DNA from: Elusimicrobia bacterium CG08_land_8_20_14_0_20_59_10 | GTDB taxonomy: Bacteria; Elusimicrobiota; Elusimicrobia; Elusimicrobiales; UBA9959 | Direction of reading: 5' to 3' | Length of the DNA stretch: 14,274 nt | NCBI GenBank assembly: GCA_002779045.1 | Contig: PEXO01000099.1 | Coordinates: 1,461-15,734, forward strand | Part shown: piece by piece, positions 7,306-14,274 of the stretch | How the letters are laid out: every line of letters begins with the position of its first letter | Numbering within the stretch: position 1 is the stretch's first letter | The notes under the pieces: model-generated | Told to the model about the DNA's origin: nothing | What the model saw: the letters and a program-made list of their open reading frames with translations, nothing else | The model's database searches: none | Position numbers and translations under genes: made by a program

Positions 7306-8411
7306 ACTCCCGCCGGGAACACCCGCGGGAAGGACCGTGCCACGGCGCGCTCGATGGCCGCGGCGGTCAGGCCGTATGCCCCCGATTCCACTACCGCCAG
7401 GACGCCAAGCCGCTCAAGAGCGGCCCGGCCCCGTATAAGGGAGCGGCCGCACACCACCACCGCGGGTTTTTTCGCGGCGCGGGCGCGCGCTATCACGGCC
7501 CCCGGCGCCTTGCCATAAAAAGTCTGCCGGTCAAAACAACCCTCTCCGGTAATAAGAACATCCGCTTTGCGCAGCTTTTCATCGAACCCGGTCTTTTCAA
7601 GCACAAAACCGGAACCGTCGATGAGAGCGGCGCCGCAAAAAGCGGCAAGCCCCGCCCCGAGACCGCCCGCGGCCGCGCCGCCCGGCAGCCGCGAGACCTC
7701 CGCGCCCAGGTCCCTTTTGATCACCCGGGAATAATTCAGCAGCGCGGCCTCCATAAAAGCCGCTTCCTCCGGGCCGGCGCCTTTCTGCGGGCCAAAAACC
7801 CTCGCCGAACCGAGCCTGCCGCAGAGCGGGTTCTTCACGTCGGCAAGCCCGAAAACCCTAACCCCCCTTAGACCCGCCGCGCCCTGTCCGGGCTTTATGC
7901 GGGCCAGGGCGGCCAGGCCGCGCGCCCCCGGCGCCACCGGGCGGCCGCGGGCGTCGAGCAGTTCAAAACCAAGAGCTTGGGCGCAGCCGGCGCCCCCGTC
8001 ATTGGAGGCGCTGCCTCCCAGCCCCACAAAAATCTCCCGCGCACCTAAGCGCCGCGCGGCGCAGAGCAGTTCACCCACCCCGCGGGTGGAGGCGTCGAGC
8101 GGGCGCAGTTCGGAACGGGCAGCGTGCCTGAGGCCTGCGGCCTCGGCCATTTCTATCACCGCGCGCCTCCCGGCCAGCAGCCAGCGCGCGCGAAGCGCCT
8201 CCCCGGACGGCCCCGTCGCCCGGCCGCGCATGATCCTTCCGCCCAGAACGGGAGCCAGAACGTCAAGCAGCCCGTCGCCGCCGTCGGCGACAGGCAGGAT
8301 ATCTATGGCGGCTCCCGGAAGCGCGCGCTTAAAGCCCCTGGCCGCCGCGCGCGAAGCCGCATCAGCGGAGAGCGTACCTTTGAACGCGTTCATCGCTATT
8401 AAAATGCGCAT
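7302..8411 (-). CDS. glxK: Glycerate kinase (GlxK/GarK family)
   Basis: Phosphorylates D-glycerate, normally to 2-phosphoglycerate in this type-1 family, feeding lower glycolysis. The 369 residues contain the family landmarks FKGTLSA (10-16), ADGGDG (42-47), GLGGSASNDGGAG (130-142), GGAAAGGLGAGL (244-255) and TGEGCFDRQTFYGKAP (288-303). Length is normal. It stands alone, with no tartronate-semialdehyde reductase or glyoxylate carboligase nearby, so the glycerate source is unclear. The ATG at 8411 lacks a usable Shine-Dalgarno. A -10-like TATCAT ends 6 nt before it, so a leaderless message is possible. Its sequence is very GC- and Ala/Arg-rich compared with metK or ahcY. The symbol names the family; orthology to E. 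coli glxK or garK cannot be separated. Confidence 0.92.
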   Translation of the reverse strand: MRILIAMNAFKGTLSADAASRAAARGFKRALPGAAIDILPVADGGDGLLDVLAPVLGGRIMRGRATGPSGEALRARWLLAGRRAVIEMAEAAGLRHAARSELRPLDASTRGVGELLCAARRLGAREIFVGLGGSASNDGGAGCAQALGFELLDARGRPVAPGARGLAALARIKPGQGAAGLRGVRVFGLADVKNPLCGRLGSARVFGPQKGAGPEEAAFMEAALLNYSRVIKRDLGAEVSRLPGGAAAGGLGAGLAAFCGAALIDGSGFVLEKTGFDEKLRKADVLITGEGCFDRQTFYGKAPGAVIARARAAKKPAVVVCGRSLIRGRAALERLGVLAVVESGAYGLTAAAIERAVARSFPRVFPAGV

Positions 8412-8492
8412 GCCTAAATGATAGAATAATAAAAAGGCAGGCGGCTAGCAGTAAGCGGACAGCAGCTGGCGGGCAGCAGCTATTTTTACCAT
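8412..8492. promoter_or_regulatory. Divergent promoter region with CAGCAGCT repeats
   Basis: This 81-bp gap separates the glycerate kinase and radical SAM genes. On the minus side TATCAT (8423-8418) ends 6 nt before the glycerate kinase ATG. On the plus side TATTTT (8481-8486) ends 6 nt before the radical SAM ATG. No good -35 boxes are seen. CAGCAGCT occurs at 8460-8467 and again at 8474-8481, 14 bp apart, a possible regulator site. Confidence 0.3.
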
Positions 8493-9161
8493 ATGGACGC
8501 ATCCATCGTTTACCGCTATAAGAGAGGCCTTTACATCAACCTGACCAACCGCTGCTCCACGGCCTGCGCCTTCTGCGTGAAAAACCTCTGGAAAATGGAC
8601 TACCGCGGCAGGAACCTGGACCTGGCCGGCGCGGAACCCTCCCCGGAGCAGGTCATTTCCCTCGCAAAAAAAGAATGGGCCCTGGCCACGTTCGACGAAT
8701 TTGTTTTCTGCGGCTACGGAGAACCTACAATGAGGCTGCCGGAGCTGCTGGACTGCGCGCGGGCAATAAAAACCGGGGCGGCCGCGCCTATACCCGCTTC
8801 AATGCGCGTGCGGCTCAACACCAACGGCCTTGCCGACGCGGTCTGGGGCCGCGCCACCGCGCCCGGGATGAAAGGCCTTATCGACGCCGTACATGTTAGC
8901 TTGAACACCTCCGACCCGGCGCAATGGGCGGCGCTCATGCGCCCGCTTAAACCCTGGGCCGCCGGCGGTTTTGAGAAGGTGAAGGGCTTCATACGCGCGG
9001 CCGTGCGTATTATCCCTGAAGTGCGCGTCACCGCCCTGGAAGGCGGCGGGGTGGATACCGGGGCATTTAAGGCCCTGGCCGGAGAACTGGGCGCTCTGCC
9101 GCGCTTCCGGAGACGGCTGGATAGCGGAGTTTGCGCCCCGGCTAAGAGGACGGCGTCATAA
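8493..9161 (+). CDS. Small radical SAM protein, TatD-associated type
   Basis: A 222-residue radical SAM protein that should bind a [4Fe-4S] cluster and cleave SAM. The cluster motif is CxxxCxxC with C21, C25 and C28, in LTNRCSTACAFC. GYGEP (74-78) is the glycine-rich SAM-amino motif; LNTNG (108-112) and VHVSLN (133-138) are later barrel strands. The opening IVYRYKRGLYINLTNRC and the CGYGEPT form match the small family usually found beside or fused to TatD nucleases. No TatD gene is present here. The substrate is unknown even for the family. No Shine-Dalgarno precedes ATG 8493. Its stop overlaps the next start (TAATG). It heads the four-gene plus-strand operon. Family assignment is from memory of the motif pattern. 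Confidence 0.85.
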   Translation: MDASIVYRYKRGLYINLTNRCSTACAFCVKNLWKMDYRGRNLDLAGAEPSPEQVISLAKKEWALATFDEFVFCGYGEPTMRLPELLDCARAIKTGAAAPIPASMRVRLNTNGLADAVWGRATAPGMKGLIDAVHVSLNTSDPAQWAALMRPLKPWAAGGFEKVKGFIRAAVRIIPEVRVTALEGGGVDTGAFKALAGELGALPRFRRRLDSGVCAPAKRTAS

Positions 9162-9622
9162 TGGAGCGCAAATCGCTGCTCTTGGCGCTGGCGCTGGCCG
9201 GGCTGGTCCTGGTAAGCGTGCCGGGGGTCATCTTTAACGACGCGGTGAAGAAATATTTCAGCTTCATGGGCGCCTGGAACACGGCCACCATAAAACCCTC
9301 CAGGTCCTCTTTCCTCCCCCCGATGAGGCCCAGGCATGAAAGGCCGGACGCGCCGCCGCAGCCGGAACTGCGTTTCGTGAAATTCTCAGTGAAGATCGCC
9401 GGCGCCAAAACGGTAAAGATAACGGGGGACTTTAATAACTGGAACCCGGAAGCCCTCTCGCTGGTAAAAAAAGCCAGGAACCGCTGGGAAGCCATCCTGC
9501 CCCTGCCCCCGGGAAAATATAAATACCTTTGCCGCATCGACGGCAAGGAAGTGCTGGACCCGCTGAACCCGGATACGGACACCGAGAACGGCCGCAAAGT
9601 CTCCCTGCTTACGGTGAAATAA
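9161..9622 (+). CDS. Membrane-anchored CBM48/AMPK-type glycogen-binding-like domain
   Basis: A 153-residue protein. Residues 5-24 are hydrophobic and could be an uncleaved anchor or a signal peptide. A Pro/Arg-rich linker covers about 46-69. Residues 72-153 form an early-set CBM48-like domain, with KITGDFNNWNP (86-96), WEAILPLPPGKYKYLCRIDG (109-128) and the closing LDPLNPDTDTEN. The first sugar-contact Trp of AMPK-type modules is present (W94), as is a Lys at the K121 position. The second Trp (in VDGQW) is replaced by Glu130, so glycogen binding may be weakened or altered. No enzyme domain is attached. It overlaps the radical SAM stop by one base and precedes the GH57-like gene by 6 nt, implying a shared job with that secreted protein. 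The extracytoplasmic side is likely. Confidence 0.85.
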   Translation: MERKSLLLALALAGLVLVSVPGVIFNDAVKKYFSFMGAWNTATIKPSRSSFLPPMRPRHERPDAPPQPELRFVKFSVKIAGAKTVKITGDFNNWNPEALSLVKKARNRWEAILPLPPGKYKYLCRIDGKEVLDPLNPDTDTENGRKVSLLTVK

Positions 9623-9628
9623 ATTCTT

Positions 9629-11311
9629 ATGCCGGCAATACTGGTATTTCTGCTGTTATTCAACGCCGGGGCCGCGCACGCGCAGCAGGCCCTGCTCTGG
9701 CTGCCGGCGCAATCCTCAGGGGAAGAGGGAATAATTACCCTGCTGGAAGAGAACGAGGACCTGCGCCTTACGGCGGCCTTCAGCGGGATCCCGAAAACGC
9801 TGGCCGGCCGGATAGCAAAGCTTGAAAGCGACGGCCGCCTGGAACTGGCCCTGCGGCCCGCCGGCGACCCGCCGCTTCCCCTTCTGTATTATCCGTCCGT
9901 GGAGCAGGTGAAATGGGAAGGCAAACCCTCTACCGCGGCGCTCTCTGATAATAACCCGTACTTCCTGGGCCTGCGCCTGGGGCTGGCCAGGGATGCCGCC
10001 TTTAAAGAACCCGGGAAGGTCCCCGCTGGCATCGTCATAGCGCCGGGCGGCGTCCTGGAGGACTATTTTCCCCTCGCCAAAGCCCTCGGGATCAAGTGGC
10101 TGGCCTGCGGGCCCTTCGCCTCCACCGCCGCGGCCGTGCTGGAGACCAACGCGATTGCCGTGGTGCCGTTCGTGAATTTCTCCACTTTTCCTGCGGCCTC
10201 TGAAGAAGTGCGTTTCCTGGTCTTTGACGAGACCTCCGGCGCGGACCCTGCCGCGCTGCGCGCGGAGCTGGCCGCCGCGCTGAAATCCCTCCCCGGAGGG
10301 GGCAGCCTCACCGTTTCACAGGCCGTCGCCCTGTCCACCCCCGCCGCCGTAACGCCGGCGGAAATAGCCGCCGGTGCCGCGCCCTGGAGCGGGGATTATA
10401 CCCGCTGGGCTTCCGCCCCGGCGCAAACCGGCGCGCTGGCGGCGCTGGCCAAGACCAGGGCGGACCTGATGCTCCACCTGAACTCCTGCCAGGGAGAATA
10501 CAAGACCGCCAGGCGGGCTTTTGAGGCGTATTTCGCTGCGGAAAACAGCGCAAAGCTCCTGGCGCTCGCTTCGGCCGACCAGGACGCCGCCCGTGAGACG
10601 GAAATAGAAATGCGCAGCTCGCTGGGCAATTCCTACCGGCTGATGAGCAAAACCCCGCCGCCGTGGGTCTTCTCCTCCCTCTCGGCGGCCGCGCAAGACC
10701 CGGAAAGTTCCGGGCAGCCGCGGGTGACGCTGTCCGCGGCCGGGTTCGAGATAGCCAATGGCCCCGCCAAACCGGAGCTGCCGGCGCCGCCCACGGACCT
10801 TCCGAAGGACGCCGACCCGTACAGGATCTGGAAGCTGGAGAGGTTCTCCGCCGAAGTCCTGGAGGAGACGGTGATCTTCAGGTTCTATCCGCAAGAGATA
10901 GAGAACTCCAGAAAACCCGCCTCCGGGTTCGACCGCATAACGCTGGACCTTTATATAGACATAAATCACCGCGCCCGCGCCGGGATCTCCACGCTTCTCG
11001 ACGGCAGGCCGCTGCGGATGTTCCCCGAGAACGCCTGGGAATACGCCCTGGAAATAACCCCTTTCAAGGCCTCTCTTTACAAGGCCAGGGCCAAAACCCC
11101 GTCCTTAGCCGCGACCGTAAAACCGGAAACGGCGGACGGCGCGATATCCGTGACACTGCCGCGCTCCGCGCTGAAAGGGAACCCGCTCCTGTGGGGCTAC
11201 GCCGCCCTCATGCTGGCGCCCGGAGACGCCCGAAATTTTTCCATAGCCGACCACATCACCGCCGACATAGCCAACGGCTATATCTACGCGGTCCGGCCGG
11301 GAAGAAAATAG
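9629..11311 (+). CDS. Secreted degenerate GH57-like protein with glucodextranase-C-like domain
   Basis: A 560-residue protein with a signal peptide (cleavage near AHA-QQ, 18/19). Its layout follows bacterial GH57 amylase-type proteins. LLWLPAQ (22-28) sits where HxHQP should be. DGRLELALRPAGDPPLPLL (68-86) matches the G-x-I/L-E region ending in PLL. GIVIAPGGV (134-142) followed by GIKWLACG replaces the G-I-W-P-x-E-G nucleophile motif, with no Glu there. FLVFDETSG (196-204) replaces the DGEN acid/base motif. PWSGDYTRW (252-260) and NSYRLMSKTPP (334-344) match the C-terminal helical domain. Residues 397-560 resemble the glucodextranase C-terminal domain (SGFDRITLDLYID, NAWEYALEI). The HQP motif and nucleophile are missing, so I infer a glucan-binding or scaffold protein without activity. 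It lies between a CBM48-like gene and a Nif3 gene. Assignment is by remembered motif order; no alignment was run. Confidence 0.75.
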   Translation: MPAILVFLLLFNAGAAHAQQALLWLPAQSSGEEGIITLLEENEDLRLTAAFSGIPKTLAGRIAKLESDGRLELALRPAGDPPLPLLYYPSVEQVKWEGKPSTAALSDNNPYFLGLRLGLARDAAFKEPGKVPAGIVIAPGGVLEDYFPLAKALGIKWLACGPFASTAAAVLETNAIAVVPFVNFSTFPAASEEVRFLVFDETSGADPAALRAELAAALKSLPGGGSLTVSQAVALSTPAAVTPAEIAAGAAPWSGDYTRWASAPAQTGALAALAKTRADLMLHLNSCQGEYKTARRAFEAYFAAENSAKLLALASADQDAARETEIEMRSSLGNSYRLMSKTPPPWVFSSLSAAAQDPESSGQPRVTLSAAGFEIANGPAKPELPAPPTDLPKDADPYRIWKLERFSAEVLEETVIFRFYPQEIENSRKPASGFDRITLDLYIDINHRARAGISTLLDGRPLRMFPENAWEYALEITPFKASLYKARAKTPSLAATVKPETADGAISVTLPRSALKGNPLLWGYAALMLAPGDARNFSIADHITADIANGYIYAVRPGRK

Positions 11312-11332
11312 TGACCGCCGCACGGAGGACGC

Positions 11333-12088
11333 ATGGCTGACAGGGACAAGATAATAGCTTTCACGGACGCCTGCCTGAACTCGAAAAAGATAAAGGACAT
11401 GTCGGAGAACGGCCTGCAGGCCGGGGGCGCCCGCAAAGTCGGGAAGATAGCTTTCGGGGTCTCGGCCTCGCTGGAATGCATAAAGCGCGCCGCCGCCTGC
11501 GGCGCGGATATGCTGATAGTGCATCACGGCCTGCTCTGGGGAAAGAGCGCGCCCTTCAAAGGCCCCCTGAAAGCGAAGCTGGAAGTACTCTTTAAACACG
11601 ACATTTCCCTTTGCGCCTGGCATCTGCCGCTCGACAGCCACCCGGGCTGCGGCAATAACGCGCAGCTGCTGAAAATGCTCGGCGCCGGCAACCTTGAACC
11701 TTTCGGCTTTTACGAGGGCGTATCGGTGGGCTTCAAAGGCGTTTTCCGCAAACCTCTCTCAATGGACGGCATCGCCGCCGCGCTGGCGATAAAGCTGGAC
11801 GCGGAACCGCTCTGCTTCCGCTTCGGAACGGAAAAGATAAAGACCGCTGGGGTGGTCAGCGGCGGCGCCGCGCGCATGTTCGAACAGGCCATAGAAGCCG
11901 GCCTGGACCTGTATATCACCGGCGAGGCCGGGGAATTCGTGCAGGAGCTGGCGCGCGAGACCAGGTCCAACTTCATCGCTGCCGGGCATTACAATACGGA
12001 AAAGCCCGGCGTAAAGGCCCTGGCCGCGATACTCGAAAAAAAGTTCCGCGTCAAAACCGAATTCATAGACATCCCGAACCCGGCTTAA
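11333..12088 (+). CDS. Nif3-family dinuclear metal-binding protein
   Basis: A 251-residue member of the Nif3/YbgI family, which forms hexameric rings with two metals per subunit; its physiological reaction is unsettled. Metal ligands match the family: H64 and H65 in IVHHGLLWG, D101 in HLPLDSH, and H219 and E223 in GHYNTE. SENGLQAGG (24-32) and TGEAGEF (196-202) are further family signatures. Length is typical of the single-domain form, without the inserted PII-like domain. GGAGG lies 4 nt before ATG 11333, a strong site, and the gap from the GH57-like stop is 21 nt, so it is likely the last gene of the radical SAM operon. Some family members are annotated as GTP cyclohydrolase I type 2, which I would not adopt here. 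Confidence 0.95.
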   Translation: MADRDKIIAFTDACLNSKKIKDMSENGLQAGGARKVGKIAFGVSASLECIKRAAACGADMLIVHHGLLWGKSAPFKGPLKAKLEVLFKHDISLCAWHLPLDSHPGCGNNAQLLKMLGAGNLEPFGFYEGVSVGFKGVFRKPLSMDGIAAALAIKLDAEPLCFRFGTEKIKTAGVVSGGAARMFEQAIEAGLDLYITGEAGEFVQELARETRSNFIAAGHYNTEKPGVKALAAILEKKFRVKTEFIDIPNPA

Positions 12089-12116
12089 AAGGGGAAAGAA
12101 TAACGGAGCGGAAGGG

Positions 12117-12144
12117 AAAAACCGGGGTCTTCTTCACCGAGACC
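12117..12144 (-). terminator. Weak terminator candidate after the MFS gene
   Basis: On the minus strand GGTCT (12144-12140) pairs with AGACC (12130-12126) around a 9-nt loop, and CCGG then five T (12121-12117) follow. It lies in the 79-bp gap between the convergent Nif3 and MFS genes. The stem is short, so this is tentative. No plus-strand terminator for the Nif3 operon is seen. Confidence 0.3.
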
Positions 12145-12167
12145 GTCTGCCTGGCCATGAATAAAAG

Positions 12168-13394
12168 TTATACGGATCTGACCCTGGGGATCAGCAGCGC
12201 CGCAAAGGACAGCGCCAGCACCGCGGTGGCGTTCATAGCTATGCAGAAACCCACCGAGAATTTATCGGCCAGCAGGCCGGTGGCCAGGAACGCAAGCGGC
12301 AGCACGGCGTAGGCCAGCGTGGTCAGCACCGAAAAGAACCTGCCCTTCATCGCATCCGGCACGGTGGACTGGAAGAGAGTAAGCACCACGGTGTTCCCGC
12401 CGCCCAGCGCTGCCCCGGCGCAGAAAATAAGCGCGCAGATCGCGTATTTATTCGCGGTAAAATAGAGCCCGCCGAAAGACAGCCCCACCGCCAGCAGGGA
12501 GACAAAGAACCAGCCGTAGATATTCCCATACGCTCTCTTGAAGCTCAGGGCGGCCGCCAGCGAGGCCGACCCCAGCGCGAAGAAGGTCTCGAAGACCGCC
12601 AGCCAGGTAACGGATTCCTTCAGCACGAACTTCACTATCATCGGTATGATTATCAGTATAGGCGCCACGAAGAAGTTGAACGTGGCGAAGGTCAGTATAA
12701 GCCAGAGCACCGGCCTGTTGCCGAAAGTATAGGCCAGCCCCTCTTTAAATTCCGCCGTGAACGACGACTCCGTCCTGTCCTGCGGCTTAAGCTCCGTCTT
12801 TATCCCCCAGATAGCCGCGAAGGAGACCAGGTAGCCGGCCGCGTTAAAAAGGAATGCCCCCGCCACCCCGGCCGCCGCCATCAGCGCGCTGCCCAGCGCC
12901 GAGCCTATCACGTTCGAAAGCTGCAGGATGGAGGAATCCACCGCTACGGCCTGCGGCATCTTTTCGGGCGAAGTCAGCCGCAGTATCGAAGCCGCCTCGG
13001 CGGATTCGAACAGCGGCCCGAAGCCGGAAATAAGGAAACAGATGGAGTAAAGCCAGTACAGGTTAAGCCGGCCGCTCCACAGGAGCAGCGCCAGCAAAGA
13101 CACCAGCAAAGCCCTGGCCCCGTCGGCGGCCAGCATCACGCGCCGCTTGTCCGACCTGTCGGAAAGCGTCCCCAGAAGCGGGCCGAACGCCACCACCGGG
13201 ATAACGTTCATGGCCATGATAAGCCCGAGGTGGAATTTCGATTTCTCACCGGCCTCGGAAAGCACCCACCAGGCTATGGCGATGGCAAAGAACTTATCGC
13301 CCACCGCCGAGACCACGCGGCCGGCGAAAAGCTTTCTGAAATCGGGAAAAAGCGCCAGGGGATGCGCCTTCAATTCGTTGGTAAGCGTTCCCAT
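12168..13394 (-). CDS. Major facilitator superfamily transporter, probable exporter
   Basis: A 408-residue integral membrane protein with about 12 hydrophobic segments and no signal peptide. The loop GPLLGTLSDRSDKRRVML (71-88) is the MFS motif A between helices 2 and 3. The start FRKLFAGRVVSAVGDKFF (19-36), with its early GD, is typical of drug- or siderophore-efflux members such as the MefA/EntS-like group. A central cytoplasmic loop with charged residues (about 204-220, KTELKPQDRTE) separates the two halves. The substrate is not readable. No clear Shine-Dalgarno precedes ATG 13394. It starts 11 nt after the PorV-family stop, so the two are probably co-transcribed and translation may be coupled. 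A proton-driven export role is inference from family resemblance. Confidence 0.93.
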   Translation of the reverse strand: MGTLTNELKAHPLALFPDFRKLFAGRVVSAVGDKFFAIAIAWWVLSEAGEKSKFHLGLIMAMNVIPVVAFGPLLGTLSDRSDKRRVMLAADGARALLVSLLALLLWSGRLNLYWLYSICFLISGFGPLFESAEAASILRLTSPEKMPQAVAVDSSILQLSNVIGSALGSALMAAAGVAGAFLFNAAGYLVSFAAIWGIKTELKPQDRTESSFTAEFKEGLAYTFGNRPVLWLILTFATFNFFVAPILIIIPMIVKFVLKESVTWLAVFETFFALGSASLAAALSFKRAYGNIYGWFFVSLLAVGLSFGGLYFTANKYAICALIFCAGAALGGGNTVVLTLFQSTVPDAMKGRFFSVLTTLAYAVLPLAFLATGLLADKFSVGFCIAMNATAVLALSFAALLIPRVRSV

Positions 13395-13405
13395 CGGCCC
13401 GGCGC

Positions 13406-14274
13406 TCAGACGGAGCCGCCGGCGCCGCCGAACTTCAGCGTCAGAGATAACCGGTGCGCCCGGCCGAGGTCGCCCATGGCGGAATAGGCGTAATCGATAA
13501 CGTAGACGGGACCGGAGAGGCCCAGCCCGAAAGACGCGGCCGCGGCGCTGTCCGCGTCGGTCCTGTAACCGCCCCGCAAGGCAAAGGTCCCGCTGTTGGG
13601 ATAATCGGCGGTGAACTGCAGTCCGACATTGGCGTACGAACCGGCATCCTCCAGATAATTCACGTCGGCGAAAAGAGAGGCCGTCTTTTGCGTTTCGTAA
13701 TCGCCGGGGATCTTATAGGTATAGCCGCCCCCGGCCTTAAAAACACGGGGAAGGGATTCCTCTTCACTCAGGTATTTAAGCTTCGTGCCGGCGTTCTGCA
13801 GCACGGCCCCCAGTTGCAGCCCCGGCGCCAGGTCCCATTTAACCCCCGCGTCAACGGCCATGGCCGAAGTCTTAGCGTCGTCGAGCCTGCTCGAAATATA
13901 TTTGAGATTAACGCCAAGGCCGGCCCCCGGCCACAAAGGATGGCTGTAGCCCAGCCCGGCGGCCAGATCCGCGGCGGAGTAGCTTTCGGAAAGCTTGTTG
14001 CCGAGTTTGTCGTACTTATCGGTGGAAGGAACGGCAAGGCGGCTTACGGCAAGCCCGAGAACCCCCTTCCCCAATTTTGTAGCGGCGGACAGGTTGGAGT
14101 AACTGGTCTCCATGACCCACTGCACCTGGGAAAGGAATATCTCCGAGCTGCCTACCGAAGCTAGCCCGGCGGGGTTGTAGAACATGCTCTGCGCGCCGGA
14201 GCGCACGGCCCCCGTCTCGCCGAGAGCGGAAGCCTCGGCGCCCACGCCGATCCTGAGGAACTGGGCGCCGGAAA
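13406..14274 (-). CDS. PorV/PorQ-family outer-membrane protein, N-terminus beyond window
   Basis: The minus-strand frame is open from the window edge to a TGA at 13406, about 289 residues. The visible N-terminal part reads SGAQFLRIGVGAEASALGE, then SMFYNPAGL. This is the start of the mature domain of PorV/PorQ (UPF0164) proteins: GAQFLxIGVGAxAxAMGE with NPAGL. The rest alternates Gly/aromatic-rich strands (GLGYSHPLW, LGVNLKYISS, FALRGGYRTD), ending LSLTLKFGG, as expected of a FadL-like outer-membrane barrel. The signal peptide and true start lie beyond position 14274; the ATG at 14245 is internal. In Bacteroidetes PorV serves type IX secretion, but this broad family is wider and no other type IX gene is visible. 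It is followed by the MFS gene after 11 nt. Confidence 0.88.
   Translation of the reverse strand, partial: SGAQFLRIGVGAEASALGETGAVRSGAQSMFYNPAGLASVGSSEIFLSQVQWVMETSYSNLSAATKLGKGVLGLAVSRLAVPSTDKYDKLGNKLSESYSAADLAAGLGYSHPLWPGAGLGVNLKYISSRLDDAKTSAMAVDAGVKWDLAPGLQLGAVLQNAGTKLKYLSEEESLPRVFKAGGGYTYKIPGDYETQKTASLFADVNYLEDAGSYANVGLQFTADYPNSGTFALRGGYRTDADSAAAASFGLGLSGPVYVIDYAYSAMGDLGRAHRLSLTLKFGGAGGSV

Noticed and set aside
12089..12200. Possible small gene after the Nif3 gene (frame reading GKTGVFFTETVCLAMNKSY)
   Set aside because: There is no start codon with a ribosome-binding site in the gap, and the frame runs antisense into the MFS gene. It was interesting enough to note, but no homology is recognisable.

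Overview
The window is GC-rich, gene-dense bacterial chromosome. No plasmid, phage, CRISPR or insertion-sequence genes were seen. A PorV/PorQ-type outer-membrane protein, a secreted degenerate GH57-like protein, an anchored CBM48-like protein and heavy use of ATA and AGG codons suggest a diderm bacterium. My best guess is Elusimicrobiota or a neighbouring lineage, but this is inferred from gene content and style, not from a marker gene.

Left block (1-4459, minus strand). A probable operon reads right to left: an alpha-D-phosphohexomutase, metK, a single-domain CheY-like response regulator, a CheC-type phosphatase with one degenerate site, a small secreted protein of unknown function, and the start of serS, which runs off the window. 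Gaps are short. The response-regulator stop and the phosphatase start overlap as TGATG.

Non-coding block (4460-4878). This holds a strong intrinsic terminator for ahcY, then a roughly 230-nt element that folds on paper into a long interrupted rod. Five A-C mismatches on the plus strand become U-G wobbles on the minus strand, so a minus-strand RNA is favoured. Next come a second T-run and a candidate promoter for the hexomutase-metK operon. I could not match the element to tmRNA, RNase P, SRP RNA or a SAM/SAH riboswitch. It is the best candidate for something undescribed.

Middle (4879-8411). ahcY (minus) is divergent from a LysR-type regulator (plus). A perfect T-N11-A dyad sits on the regulator's own start codon. 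metK and ahcY flank the structured element, so both SAM synthesis and SAH removal are encoded here. The regulator converges on a glycerate kinase, and their stop codons overlap.

Right (8412-12088, plus strand). A tightly packed operon encodes a small radical SAM protein of the TatD-associated type, a membrane-anchored CBM48/AMPK-type glycogen-binding-like domain, a secreted protein with a GH57-like layout but eroded catalytic motifs plus a glucodextranase-C-like domain, and a Nif3-family dinuclear-metal protein.

Right end (12168-14274, minus strand). An MFS exporter follows a PorV-family outer-membrane protein whose N-terminus lies beyond the window.
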